DNA of 64,000 bases from UBA2336 sp036787955 (lineage in GTDB: Bacteria; Bacteroidota; Bacteroidia; Cytophagales; Cyclobacteriaceae), in the NCBI GenBank assembly GCA_036787955.1, contig DAIQOI010000002.1, forward strand, positions 62,001 through 126,000, written 5' to 3'. Positions within the stretch are counted from its first letter, which is position 1, and every line of letters begins with the position of its first letter. The notes beneath the pieces were generated by a model. It was not told where the DNA came from. It did not search any database and saw only the letters and a program-made list of their open reading frames with translations. Below are positions 25,265-34,232 of this stretch, one piece after another. The position numbers were made by a program, and so were the translations under genes.

Positions 25265-25331
25265 GAACGTTGTATATTCGTTGTATATTTTTCCACAAAA
25301 TATACAATTTGAACGTTGTATTTTTATACAA
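25265..25331. promoter_or_regulatory. cluster of TTGTATA-type half-sites
   Basis: GAACGTTGTAT occurs at 25265-25275 and again at 25311-25321. Between and after them are GTTGTATATT, ATATACAA and TATACAAT. The density of one half-site in both orientations suggests a repressor-controlled promoter. Confidence 0.5.
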
Positions 25332-25368
25332 TCTTTTATATATCACCTTTTAATCTTTTCTATCACCT

Positions 25369-25428
25369 ATGAAAAACTTTAGCCCTCAAAAACTCATCAA
25401 CGCCAGAAAACAACTTAACCTGAAATGA
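25369..25428 (+). pseudogene. N-terminal stub of an XRE-like regulator
   Basis: Nineteen codons encode MKNFSPQKLINARKQLNLK. The SPQKLINARKQLNL pattern is the usual first helix of XRE/Cro-type DNA-binding proteins, which would continue (S/T)QEELA. A stop follows at once, and the downstream DNA is unrelated. Position directly after the operator cluster supports the reading as a cut-off repressor gene, but 19 residues are thin evidence. Confidence 0.4.
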
Positions 25429-25641
25429 TTCCTGCGAGATTCATTATCTTTCTTCTACCATTGGCTTCTACCATTGGGCTGATGATAAGCCTGGGTGGAG
25501 TGGTATGGAACATAGATGCAAATTTCAACTACGGTCGCGACTGGCCCCGAACGGCAATGAAATTGTCAACCGGATTGCTGGTAAAATTCTGAACCCATAC
25601 ACGGTGGCAGTCGGGGTATTTAATGCCTAACTTGCCCAGCC

Positions 25642-26394
25642 ATGCCTTTCACTTTTTCACATCCGGCAATTGTTTTGCCCCTAACCAGGCTGAAGATTCG
25701 CTTTATGTCGGCTTCGGCACTGGTAGTTGGTAGCATTACTCCTGATTTTGAATATTTCATTAAGATGAAACTCAGCGGCAGGTTCAGTCATACATTGCCG
25801 GGAGCTTTTGCTTTTTGTCTTCCGGTTGGCTTTGCACTGCTTGCTGTATTTCATCTAATTGTGAAACGTCCGTTGATCAATGCTTTGCCATCCTACTTTT
25901 ACGCCCGGCTTGCCAGGCTGCGTGATTTTAATTTTATATCATCTGTAAGAGAACATCCGCTCTTATACGCAGCGTATTTACTTACAGGAATTTTTTCTCA
26001 CCTGCTGTGGGATAGCTTTACCCATGCCAACCATTTTATGGTACGGCATATTGACTGGCTTTCCTGGCCGATAGCGCTGCCGGGTTACGGCCCGATGCCG
26101 CTTTTCAGGTATCTGCAACACATCAGTACCGTGGCGGGGGCGGGTTATCTGATATACTTTTTTCACAACATGCCAGCACATGATGAAAAAAATACCCTGC
26201 ATTTTACATACTGGGTGTTCGTGCTGATCATTTCACTGGTTATTTATTTATTGCGTGCAAGGCAGGGATTTCAGTACCTGGGTGATCAGGTCGTTTCGTT
26301 AATCAGCGCCATCTTCATCTCAATGATTCTGACAGGAATATATTACGGGCTCAAAAAGAACCTGTATCAGAAAAACGTCCCGAACAAAAAATAA
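25642..26394 (+). CDS. DUF4184 family membrane protein
   Basis: A 250-residue membrane protein of the DUF4184 type. It opens MPFTFSHPAIVLPL, the family's conserved start with the FSHP motif. GSITPDFEYF and GIFSHLLWDSFTHANHFMV follow, carrying the conserved acidic and histidine residues that resemble the YdjM/metal-dependent hydrolase-like membrane families. About six spans are visible, among them FAFCLPVGFALLAVF, YLLTGIFSHLLW, YWVFVLIISLVIYLL and LISAIFISMILTGIY. The function is unknown. It follows the scar region and has no obvious partner. Confidence 0.85.
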   Translation: MPFTFSHPAIVLPLTRLKIRFMSASALVVGSITPDFEYFIKMKLSGRFSHTLPGAFAFCLPVGFALLAVFHLIVKRPLINALPSYFYARLARLRDFNFISSVREHPLLYAAYLLTGIFSHLLWDSFTHANHFMVRHIDWLSWPIALPGYGPMPLFRYLQHISTVAGAGYLIYFFHNMPAHDEKNTLHFTYWVFVLIISLVIYLLRARQGFQYLGDQVVSLISAIFISMILTGIYYGLKKNLYQKNVPNKK

Positions 26395-26551
26395 CCACAT
26401 GAACTGAGCCTGCCTTGCAGTGCATGTAGACTATGCTTCACTATCGCCCGATGATCATTTGCCTGAGTCTGTTTTTATCCGGTTACAGCCCTCCTTGCCG
26501 TAAGTGGTTCAGCACCGAATGTCTATCAGATTTTGATTTTGCAATCTTTTC

Positions 26552-26582
26552 TTGGTACATTATTCTTCCTGCCGTAATTTGC
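26552..26582 (+). promoter_or_regulatory. possible Bacteroidota promoter for ppc
   Basis: TTG at 26552-26554, 20 bases of spacer, then TAATTTGC at 26575-26582, close to the phylum's TTG-N19-21-TAnnTTTG pattern. The predicted start of transcription is about 25 bases before the ppc ATG. Confidence 0.4.
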
Positions 26583-26613
26583 AGAACAGGGGTGTTAATT
26601 AAAAGAAAGAAGC

Positions 26614-29157
26614 ATGCATAAAGTATTTGAGCAGGAAGTAGCCACCCGGTATCATCTGTACAACAGCCTGTTTCTAAATTTGCCTTTCGACAACATTTAC
26701 CAAACCGGCACCCTTCTTCCTTTGCTGCAACAACATGCTGCGAAATGCTTTGACGAAGGAAAAGATCCGGTGTTCATTATTCATGAATTTTTCAACAACT
26801 ATACCAGGGGGTTATCTTTTACCCAGCGCATTGATTTGTTATTTCGCTTTATTCAATATGTGGAGCGGGAAATTGTGTTGTTCGACTCTATAGAGGATGC
26901 ATCGTTTGAAAAGATCAACGACCTTAACGGGCACGGTACACTTACTTCCTTGCTGGTTCGGTGCCGGGCCGAAAATAAAATGAGCAAGCTGGTTGACAAG
27001 CTGCATCAGTTTAGTGTTCGTGTTGTGCTTACTGCCCACCCTACACAATTTTATCCGGGCACGGTTCTGGGTATCATCAACGACCTGGAACAGGCCATTC
27101 GCGGGGATAACCTTGCCGAAATCAATGGGTTGCTGCTGCAGCTGGGCAAGACACCCATATTTAACCGACAAAAGCCTTCGCCCTATGATGAGGCGGTAAG
27201 CCTGTGCTGGTATCTGGAGAACATTTTTTATCACGTTGTTCCCGATATTGTAATGCGGCTAATTGAAGCTTGTAACCACGATGTGCAAAGCTGGCCGAAT
27301 TTTAACCTGCTGCGCATTGGATTCTGGCCGGGGGGCGATCGTGACGGCAACCCCTATGTTACCCACGACGTTACGCTAAAAGTAGCCGCCCGCCTGAAGG
27401 AAACCATTTTGAAATGTTATCATCGTGATCTGCGCACACTCAGGCGCAGGCTCACTTTCCGGAAGGTTTATGAGCTTGTTGTTAAGGCAGAGCAAAATGT
27501 TTATCAGGCAATTTATTATCCGGAGAAAGGATACCAGCATGCGGATGAGCTGCTGCAAATCCTCAACGACATTCGCCAATTACTGATTGAAGAACATCAG
27601 GGACTTTTTGTTGACCTGATCGACAGGTTAATCGCAAAGTTGAAAATCTTTGGCTTCTTTATGGCGAGCCTGGATATCCGGCAGAACAACAAGGAAATTG
27701 CATCGGCATGGAAGGAAATATTCCGGTTGCAGGGCCGAAAAGACTTTGAAAAGCTGGACGAAGAAGAAAAAATCGCAGAGATGCTTCGAACCGAACCAGG
27801 CGGGGGTGAGCTGACGAACGCAGATGCAGTGCTGGATGAGTTACTGGCAACAATGAAGGCCATCTTTCGCATTCAGCAGGCCAATGGCGAAGCGGCCTGT
27901 CACCGGTTTATCATCAGCAACTGCCACGCTGTTTCCGACATTATCGCTGTGTTTCAACTCGGCAGAATGATTTATGGTACGCGCCACAAGCTACCACTGG
28001 ATATTGTGCCGCTGTTCGAAAGCATTGACGACCTTGCCCGGGCCGGAATCATCATTGAACGGCTTTACCGCATACCGGAATACCGGAAGCACCTGGAAAG
28101 CCGCGGCAACACCCAAACGATCATGTTGGGATTTTCCGATGGAACGAAGGATGGGGGGTATTTGCGTGCCAACTGGTCTATTTTCCGGGCCAAGGAAGAA
28201 CTTACCCGCCTGTCGCGTAATCAGGGTATTAAAGTCATCTTCTTTGACGGGAGGGGTGGCCCACCGGCACGGGGCGGAGGCAACACACACGATTTTTATG
28301 CTTCGCTGGGTAAAACCGTTGAAAATCATGAGGTGCAGATTACGATTCAGGGGCAAACCATCAGCTCCAACTTTGGCAGGCCTGCAAACTGCAGGTATAA
28401 CCTGGAACAACTGCTGTCGGCCGGCCTGGAAAGTGAAATTTTCCGGGAACAACAGTATCAACTGACAGACCAAGACAGAAAAATTATGGACGACCTTGCG
28501 GAGGCTGCCTACCAGGCTTACCGGCGTTTAAAGCAACATAAAAAGTTTACCGCTTATCTGGAAAAGGCTACACCGCTTAAATACTTCTCAGAAACCAACA
28601 TTGCATCGCGACCGGTTAAAAGAACCAACTCAGCTGCGCTGAAGCTGGAAGATTTACGGGCCATCCCTTTTGTCGGCTCCTGGGCGCTGATGAAACAAAA
28701 TGTACCCGGATTTTATGGTGTAGGCTCGGCTTTACTGGCCCTGAAAAGAAAAGGGCAGGAGGCCGGTATTAAAAATTTGTATAGAAATTCCCTGTTCTTC
28801 AGAACCTTGCTGAGCAACAGCATGATGTCGCTGGCTAAAACATTTTACCCGGCTACCAGTTATTTGGCCAAGGACAAGGAGTTTGGTCCGTTGTGGAACA
28901 TATTGCACAGAGAATACCGGATGGCCTGCAAAGCGTTGCTGCAGGTTACCCAGCTAAAAGAGCTGATGGAAGACAAACCGTTAAATAGGGCTTCCGTGCA
29001 ATTGCGCGAACAAATTATGTTGCCTTTGATTGTGATACAGCAATACGCACTTCAGTTGCTGCGAAGCGGCAGACAAAGAAGGCACGAAGAGAAGTTGCAC
29101 AGGCTGGTGCTGCGCAGCATGTTTGGAATAATCAATGGTTCGAGGAACTCTGCGTGA
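26614..29157 (+). CDS. ppc: phosphoenolpyruvate carboxylase
   Basis: This enzyme adds bicarbonate to phosphoenolpyruvate to make oxaloacetate, refilling the TCA cycle. The 847-residue product shows the catalytic histidine in LTAHPTQF near residue 139, the GGDRDGNPYVT loop near 239, MLGFSDGTKDGGYLRANW, and the glycine-rich FFDGRGGPPARGGGNTHDF near 545. The end reads INGSRNSA instead of the C-terminal NTG of E. coli-type enzymes. I take this as a lineage variant, since everything before it is intact. It could use bicarbonate from the carbonic anhydrase at 11542. Confidence 0.95.
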   Translation: MHKVFEQEVATRYHLYNSLFLNLPFDNIYQTGTLLPLLQQHAAKCFDEGKDPVFIIHEFFNNYTRGLSFTQRIDLLFRFIQYVEREIVLFDSIEDASFEKINDLNGHGTLTSLLVRCRAENKMSKLVDKLHQFSVRVVLTAHPTQFYPGTVLGIINDLEQAIRGDNLAEINGLLLQLGKTPIFNRQKPSPYDEAVSLCWYLENIFYHVVPDIVMRLIEACNHDVQSWPNFNLLRIGFWPGGDRDGNPYVTHDVTLKVAARLKETILKCYHRDLRTLRRRLTFRKVYELVVKAEQNVYQAIYYPEKGYQHADELLQILNDIRQLLIEEHQGLFVDLIDRLIAKLKIFGFFMASLDIRQNNKEIASAWKEIFRLQGRKDFEKLDEEEKIAEMLRTEPGGGELTNADAVLDELLATMKAIFRIQQANGEAACHRFIISNCHAVSDIIAVFQLGRMIYGTRHKLPLDIVPLFESIDDLARAGIIIERLYRIPEYRKHLESRGNTQTIMLGFSDGTKDGGYLRANWSIFRAKEELTRLSRNQGIKVIFFDGRGGPPARGGGNTHDFYASLGKTVENHEVQITIQGQTISSNFGRPANCRYNLEQLLSAGLESEIFREQQYQLTDQDRKIMDDLAEAAYQAYRRLKQHKKFTAYLEKATPLKYFSETNIASRPVKRTNSAALKLEDLRAIPFVGSWALMKQNVPGFYGVGSALLALKRKGQEAGIKNLYRNSLFFRTLLSNSMMSLAKTFYPATSYLAKDKEFGPLWNILHREYRMACKALLQVTQLKELMEDKPLNRASVQLREQIMLPLIVIQQYALQLLRSGRQRRHEEKLHRLVLRSMFGIINGSRNSA

Positions 29158-29176
29158 ACTCGTGGGATACATGCAG

Positions 29177-30379
29177 TTAGTAATCAGTTTTTTTGCACCT
29201 CTTTTTCAGGCTTTCCGGTATGGTCATATGTAATTGTTCGGCTTTCAGAAAATCGCTGCAGGCATTTTCCCATTTCTCCAGTTTACTCCAGCTTAGGCCC
29301 CGGTTAAAATAAGCACGCGGATTATCGGGGTCGTAGCTAAGCGCAGCCGTGTAGTCTTCAATGGATTCGTAAAACCTTTTAAGCTGATGAAGCACATTGC
29401 CGCGTTCCAGCCAGGCTTTCACGAAATCTTCTTCCAGATACAGCGCCATACTGAAATCATCGTATGCACCGGCCCAGTTGTTCAGATGCTTGCGGGCAAT
29501 GCCGCGGTTCAGCCATATTTCGGGATTGTTGAAAAGATAGGTCAGTGCCCGTGAATAATCATGCTCGGCACCGGCATAGTCGTTTCTTCCCAACCGGTAG
29601 TTTGCGCGTTCAAGCCAGGCATCGGGCAGGAGAGAGTCGGTTCGGATTACTTCCGTGAGTTGTTCTTCCATTTGTTGATCATTGCCACTTAGGCGGGCAA
29701 GATGATGCAGGGCAAGCGCATGACCGGGGTCGATCTGAAGGGCCTGCTGTAAATCCGACTGAGCAGATGCCGGTTCCCCGCAATCGGCCCAAGCCCTCGC
29801 CCGGTTCACCAGCAAGTCGGCAGAATTTTTCGTTATCAGCATAGCCGAGTCAAACCATGCGATAGCATCCCGGCACTTGTTTAGCTGAATCGCAGCGAGC
29901 CCCAGATAGGTATAAATCAAGCTGCGTATATCGCTCTGAGTAGTAAGCATGGCAACAGTCGTCTCGCGATAAGGCAACTGCATGTAGTAAAGATTGTGCG
30001 TTTCGCCAGCCGGCAGTCGCAGCACCCGCTGAAAGGTGGAGAGGGCATCTTCCCATCTGGAAAGCTGAAACAAAAGAAGACCTTTCCGGAAAGTAAGTTC
30101 TCTGGAATCAGGCTGCAGCAACAAAGCCGTCTCAACATCAGTAAGGGCGTTTTCTTTTCGGTTGGCCTTTTCCCACACATCAGCCCTTAGCAGGTAGGCA
30201 TCAATCCGGGTAGCATCCAGGTAAAGGCTTCGGTTCAATTCCTTTAAGGAAGCCTGGTAATCCCCTGAACGATACAGCTTTAAACCCTCTTCATAATGTT
30301 TCTCGGCAAGCCCGGCATTACCCTGTCCGTGGGTTAAGAAAGATATTACACTGCACAGGTAGAAAACCGCTTTGCGCAT
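29177..30379 (-). CDS. exported TPR-repeat protein
   Basis: A 400-residue protein. ATG 30379 starts a signal peptide (MRKAVFYLCSVISFLTHGQG); the frame is open four codons further. The rest is built of TPR units, for example LAEKHYEEGLKLYRSGDYQA, AYLLRADVWEKANRKENALT, AWLERANYRLGRNDYAGAEH and AYFNRGLSWSKLEKWENAC, around eight or nine in all. It is a periplasmic or envelope scaffold; the partner is unknown. It converges with ppc with no clear terminator between. Confidence 0.85.
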   Translation of the reverse strand: MRKAVFYLCSVISFLTHGQGNAGLAEKHYEEGLKLYRSGDYQASLKELNRSLYLDATRIDAYLLRADVWEKANRKENALTDVETALLLQPDSRELTFRKGLLLFQLSRWEDALSTFQRVLRLPAGETHNLYYMQLPYRETTVAMLTTQSDIRSLIYTYLGLAAIQLNKCRDAIAWFDSAMLITKNSADLLVNRARAWADCGEPASAQSDLQQALQIDPGHALALHHLARLSGNDQQMEEQLTEVIRTDSLLPDAWLERANYRLGRNDYAGAEHDYSRALTYLFNNPEIWLNRGIARKHLNNWAGAYDDFSMALYLEEDFVKAWLERGNVLHQLKRFYESIEDYTAALSYDPDNPRAYFNRGLSWSKLEKWENACSDFLKAEQLHMTIPESLKKRCKKTDY

Positions 30380-30527
30380 GCTTTTCGACAATAATTATCT
30401 TTAAATCAACAATTTATCATCTTTATCTTCATCTTTTGTAATAAATAACATACACGCCATCTGCAAAGGACACATACGTTTTTCGTTTAGTTACAATTCC
30501 CCTGCCGGATCTTAGGGCATTATCTTA

Positions 30528-31385
30528 CTAAACCGACCAGAAGGTAATAAAAAACAAGATGAGGCGGTACGCTTCGAGTGCAAGAAACAACCCGATAATC
30601 ATGGCCACAGCTTTTGCTACCCGCTTCCAGCCCCGTTGGTTATAGAAAGTAAATGCAGCCCGGTAAACAAAGTATAAATTGGTGAGGATGAAGATAATTG
30701 TTAAAGTGTTGTCGTTGAGGTAATTATTCCAGCTAAGATGACCAACCTGAAAAACCCGGCTCACCACCCACAAAACGGCGGAGAGCAAAATGGCATTTAC
30801 AAACAAATTAAAACAGGCCAGCTCAACAGAAAGGGTTACATGGTCGGTGAAATAGCGGTTGCGCTTCCGTATAAACAGCAAAGCCAGCGGGATTGCAGCC
30901 AGTACAACATATACCACAACCAACAGCTTGGCCAGGCTTGCCGACTTGGCGTTGTATATTAGTTCAAATCCCTGAAGACTGAGGTTTTCTTCAATTAATC
31001 TGTTAATAACCAGCTTCCTTACCCACGCACCATGCGCCAGGTAATACATTTGGGTGCGCAGGGAAGAATTGAAAAGCTGCAATACGGGAAAGAGAAAATA
31101 AATAAGGTTCAGAATAAAAAACATCTGGAGCGGGCGCACATGTTTTACCCGTATGCCATCTGCATACTGAGCCGACAGGTATCCCGGCCTGGATAAAATT
31201 AGCCACAGGGTTTTGACGAACTTATTGTCGGCAAAGGTGATGGCAATGAGGATATTAGACAGAAAAGCCCTGAAGGAACGGTCCTTGGGCTCAATTATTT
31301 TTTCACCGCACAGATTGCAATAAATGCCCTGGAAGCGATTGCCGCAGTTTTTGCAGGTACGCTCTTCGGTTTCTGCTGGGCTCAT
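30528..31385 (-). CDS. DUF3667 domain membrane protein
   Basis: A 285-residue protein that begins with a zinc-ribbon-like motif, CKNCGNRFQGIYCNLCGEKI (four Cys). DRSFRAFLSNILIAITFADN then leads into four or five membrane segments (MFFILNLIYFLFPVLQLF, LLVVVYVVLAAIPLALLFI, NLFVNAILLSAVLWVV and AVAMIIGLFLALEAYRLILF). This combination is DUF3667, a Bacteroidota membrane family without known function. The long AT-rich leader at 31386-31671 separates it from the plus-strand gene. Confidence 0.85.
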   Translation of the reverse strand: MSPAETEERTCKNCGNRFQGIYCNLCGEKIIEPKDRSFRAFLSNILIAITFADNKFVKTLWLILSRPGYLSAQYADGIRVKHVRPLQMFFILNLIYFLFPVLQLFNSSLRTQMYYLAHGAWVRKLVINRLIEENLSLQGFELIYNAKSASLAKLLVVVYVVLAAIPLALLFIRKRNRYFTDHVTLSVELACFNLFVNAILLSAVLWVVSRVFQVGHLSWNNYLNDNTLTIIFILTNLYFVYRAAFTFYNQRGWKRVAKAVAMIIGLFLALEAYRLILFFITFWSV

Positions 31386-31671
31386 TTGCCTGCAAAATAA
31401 TTGAATTTACAGTTTGAAAATAGATTTTTTTATATATTTATATCGCTGATTAATAGCTTATTAAAGGCTTTTACTTAATTTTTTAATGTAAAATATGTGC
31501 TATGGAAATTTTTTTAACTATTTCATCGGTTTTACTTTTTCAGCTAGGGCTGTGTTTCTTTTGCTTTTTTAAGAAATCGGCTGAAGCTTTTGTGCGGTGA
31601 CATGCATCAACCATGGCGGTGCGGATGCTCATGTGGGCAACAGACCAGTTGTTGGTATATTTGGATGGGCT
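31386..31671. other. AT-rich intergenic region
   Basis: A divergent region between the DUF3667 gene and the plus-strand gene at 31672. It may hold both promoters. A 32-codon plus frame at 31502-31600 (MEIFLTISSVLLFQLGLCFF, then CFFKKSAEAFVR) could encode one membrane helix, but I see no ribosome binding site for it. Confidence 0.4.
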
Positions 31672-32100
31672 ATGAAAAAGTACGGCATCTGGATTGACGG
31701 TAAGACTGCATGGATTGCCGAGTTGGCCGAAGACGGGCTTCATGAGGTGGTGGTGGAATCTGCCGCTGAACGCAAACCAAGAATACCGGGCGAGACATCG
31801 AAGAAAACCACCCGTGCTTCAAAAGGGTTTGATTACGAAAGCAACCAGAAGGCGCGTTATGAAGAAGAGTTGAAAAAATACCTGCGCAAGGTTGCAGCCA
31901 TCGTCTCTCCGCCTGCTGAAGTATTTATTTTCGGCCCTGGCGAAACAAAAAATAACCTCGAAAAAGTGCTCAGCGGCAAGCAGAAGGTTATTGTTCTAGC
32001 CGTGAGGCCGGCCGATAAACTAACCCTTAATCAGAGGCGCAAACTGGTACGCGAATTTTTCGTGCCGGCAGCCGGCCATAGCCTGCAGAAAAGGCGCTAA
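31672..32100 (+). CDS. hypothetical cytosolic protein (baeRF/host-attachment-like fold suspected)
   Basis: A 142-residue protein, MKKYGIWIDGKTAWIAELAE to AAGHSLQKRR. The start at 31672 gives a compact domain; longer frames add a non-homologous prefix. The pattern (I)WIDGKxAxIxxL early and AEVFIFGPGETKNNLEKVL later is reminiscent of small eRF1-domain-like or host-attachment-like proteins in which a beta-alpha-beta fold presents a GPGE loop. That relation is from memory and is not proven. The end overlaps the convergent rhodanese gene by four bases. Confidence 0.65.
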   Translation: MKKYGIWIDGKTAWIAELAEDGLHEVVVESAAERKPRIPGETSKKTTRASKGFDYESNQKARYEEELKKYLRKVAAIVSPPAEVFIFGPGETKNNLEKVLSGKQKVIVLAVRPADKLTLNQRRKLVREFFVPAAGHSLQKRR

Positions 32101-32969
32101 TTGCCTGGCTTTTTAACCAGCTCACAGCCCTCTGCACGGCTCCATTCCTGCATTGAACCATCGTACACCTTCAGCTTATAGCCCAGCACCCTGCCTGCCA
32201 GGTATACTACACTGGCTGTCTGTCCTGAGTTGCAGTAGGTTACAGCTTCCTTTTCTTTTAGCGGTATTGCCGGTTCAAAGAGTTGTTTTAACAAATCGCT
32301 TCCTTTCAGTCCTGTTGACGCATTGTCGATCAAGTCGGTATAAGGAATGTTTACTGCACCGGGTATGTGTCCGTCACGGGGGTGGCCGGAAGGTTCGCCG
32401 TCATAAAAGCGCTTCATGCGGGCGTCAATAATCACCGCTTCACCCGATTGCAGGACATTCTGAACATAGTGCCTGTCAACAAGTCGCTGCTGCAACGTAG
32501 CCTTGAAGTTGCCTTTAGGTACCGAAGTCCCAGGACCTGTCTCTGTAACGTAGCCCTCTTTTTTCCATGCTTCCAGCCCACCGTTGAGTATTGAAACCCT
32601 TCCTTCCATACCCAGGTGTTCGAGGGTTACAAACATGCGGGCCGCAGGCGGCAGTTCCTGGTTGCTGTAGCACAGCACCACATGCGAATCGCGATTCACG
32701 CCCAGGCGTTGGAGCACACGGCTGGCCTCCTTGGGGTGAGGGGCGTTCAGGCTGCCTTCGGGTGTATCGGGTGCCAGCCAGCCCGGCCACAGGAACCGCG
32801 CCCCGGGAATGTGCTCACGTTCAAAATCCAGCCTCAACTGGTTGGTCTGAAGCACTACGATTTTCGGATTGCTTAGGTTTTCTTTTACCCATCGGGCGTC
32901 CACCAGCACAGGCGCCTGGGCCAGTGTAAAGCCGGGTAGCACACACAAGCCAAAGAGGAGTTGTTTCAT
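32097..32969 (-). CDS. exported thiosulfate/3-mercaptopyruvate sulfurtransferase (two rhodanese domains)
   Basis: A 290-residue protein with a signal peptide (MKQLLFGLCVLPGFTLAQA), which places the start at 32969 rather than at upstream ATGs 33008 or 33035. The first rhodanese domain (VLVDARWVKENL, GARFLWPGW, LCYSNQELPPAARMFV) is structural. The second has the active loop YCNSGQTASVVYLAGRVLG with catalytic Cys. The loop differs from CRxGxR thiosulfate-type and CGSGVTA mercaptopyruvate-type enzymes, so the donor is uncertain. The location is periplasmic. Confidence 0.88.
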   Translation of the reverse strand: MKQLLFGLCVLPGFTLAQAPVLVDARWVKENLSNPKIVVLQTNQLRLDFEREHIPGARFLWPGWLAPDTPEGSLNAPHPKEASRVLQRLGVNRDSHVVLCYSNQELPPAARMFVTLEHLGMEGRVSILNGGLEAWKKEGYVTETGPGTSVPKGNFKATLQQRLVDRHYVQNVLQSGEAVIIDARMKRFYDGEPSGHPRDGHIPGAVNIPYTDLIDNASTGLKGSDLLKQLFEPAIPLKEKEAVTYCNSGQTASVVYLAGRVLGYKLKVYDGSMQEWSRAEGCELVKKPGN

Positions 32970-33124
32970 TGTCAGAGCTTTTTTACATATCAAAGATATG
33001 TTCTTCATGATGTCCCGGCTATTTTCTGCGGCCATTTATTTTTCCCCTTCAGCGAGGCTGTTTCACAAAAAACATTTTCCCAATTATCTTTAGGCTGGAG
33101 AAGCGACAGAAATTACTGGACATT

Positions 33125-33943
33125 ATGGAAAAATTTCTGGCATTTTTTGAAAACATGCCTACCTGGCAGCGGGCGGTGTGGATTGTCGTGTGTCTTTCAG
33201 TGTGCTGGATTCTGGAAGGCAACTTTCCGCTGTTTAACCACAACTACCGAAAATGGAAACACGCAGGTGTGAACTTCGTCTTTCTGGGAACCACACTTAT
33301 TATCAACACCCTGTTTGGCCTGGCCACGGTAGGTGTGTTTGAATGGATAAGCCGTAATCGGATAGGGTTGCGCTACTGGATTGATTTGCCGGTTTGGGCA
33401 CACCTGATAATTGCCTTGCTTATCTTTGAATTGATTGCTCAATACATTGCCCATTACCTCTTACACAAATACAAGTGGATGTGGAAGCTGCACATGGTGC
33501 ATCACAGCGACACACACCTTGATGTAACGAGCGGTACGCGCCACCATCCCGGCGACTTTGCCATACGCGAATTATTTGCGCTTGCAGCTGTTATCATTAC
33601 CGGATCACCACCTGCATTTTACTTCTTTTACAGAATTTGCACGGTGTTCTTCACCTATTTTACGCATGCCAATATATATCTGCCGGTATGGCTTGACAAA
33701 CCATTGAGTTATATTTTCATCACACCCAATGTGCATAAATTTCACCACCACTTCGTTAGGCCATGGACCGACAGTAACTTTGGCAACATGTTTTCCATTT
33801 GGGACAGGCTGTTCGGTACCTTTGTCTATGACGATCCACGCAAAATACGGTATGGTTTGGATGTGCTGGACGATGCCAAAGCCGAAGATGTGGTCTACCA
33901 GATGAAAATACCATTTGATAAGACTATTAAAACAGATTATTAA
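33125..33943 (+). CDS. fatty acid hydroxylase/sterol desaturase family membrane protein
   Basis: A 272-residue di-iron membrane enzyme. The histidine clusters of the superfamily are present: HYLLH, HMVHHSD, and HKFHHHF preceded by FTHANIY. About four membrane spans are seen (AVWIVVCLSVCWILE, VNFVFLGTTLIINTLFGLA, LIIALLIFELIAQYIAHYL and AAVIITGSPPAFYFFYRIC). Such proteins hydroxylate or desaturate lipids, carotenoids or sterol-like molecules; the substrate is unknown. An upstream TATCTTTA may serve as promoter. It is followed by a degraded stretch before the TetR gene. Confidence 0.9.
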   Translation: MEKFLAFFENMPTWQRAVWIVVCLSVCWILEGNFPLFNHNYRKWKHAGVNFVFLGTTLIINTLFGLATVGVFEWISRNRIGLRYWIDLPVWAHLIIALLIFELIAQYIAHYLLHKYKWMWKLHMVHHSDTHLDVTSGTRHHPGDFAIRELFALAAVIITGSPPAFYFFYRICTVFFTYFTHANIYLPVWLDKPLSYIFITPNVHKFHHHFVRPWTDSNFGNMFSIWDRLFGTFVYDDPRKIRYGLDVLDDAKAEDVVYQMKIPFDKTIKTDY

Positions 33944-34232
33944 TCATCGAACCGAAAATTGATCGACACAACATACGTGCAACCTGTTTACGACATCAAG
34001 GATAATACCGATGCAGTGTTCCGTAAGGCAAAAGTATTGCTGCACTGCAACTGCATGAAGATGTTGCTTTAATCCGCAGGGTGTGGCTGCGCAAGGACAT
34101 TCCGGACCATGTCCGGCATTTGGCAGGCACCTGGCGGCTTTTGTGGAAATGAGCGAATGGATCAATACCCATTGGCGGGATACGAATTAGTTGCCAGCCA
34201 CCGAAACCTTTTTCTGATTTCGTTGTTGAGCA
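33944..34232. other. non-coding or decayed coding stretch
   Basis: No intact gene is visible. Short plus-strand frames look coding in pieces: DIPDHVRHLAGTWRLLWK stops at 34150. A neighbouring frame reads AFGRHLAAFVEMSEWINTHW and stops at 34187. The shifts and stops suggest the remnant of a gene that once preceded the TetR-ABC1 pair. I cannot name it. Confidence 0.35.

Larger units (their letters stand above)
25178..25641. other. AT-rich scar with operators and gene fragments, no intact gene
   Basis: This stretch holds a palindrome (25224-25238), a cluster of TTGTATA/TATACAA boxes (25265-25331), a 19-codon frame at 25369-25428 that looks like the beginning of an XRE-type repressor (LINARKQLNL), and a 55-codon frame at 25425-25592 with one hydrophobic segment and no known relation. 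I see no complete gene. Confidence 0.6.

Noticed and set aside
25425..25592. 55-codon frame in the scar (MIPARFIIFLLPLASTIGLM...)
   Set aside because: One hydrophobic segment but no relation to a known family; may be a gene fragment, not called as a gene.
26433..26621. 62-codon frame between DUF4184 and ppc
   Set aside because: No family resemblance, overlaps the ppc start and the likely promoter; no ribosome binding site seen.
31502..31600. 32-codon frame with one hydrophobic segment
   Set aside because: Too short and AT-rich to separate from chance; no ribosome binding site; mentioned only as part of the intergenic region.
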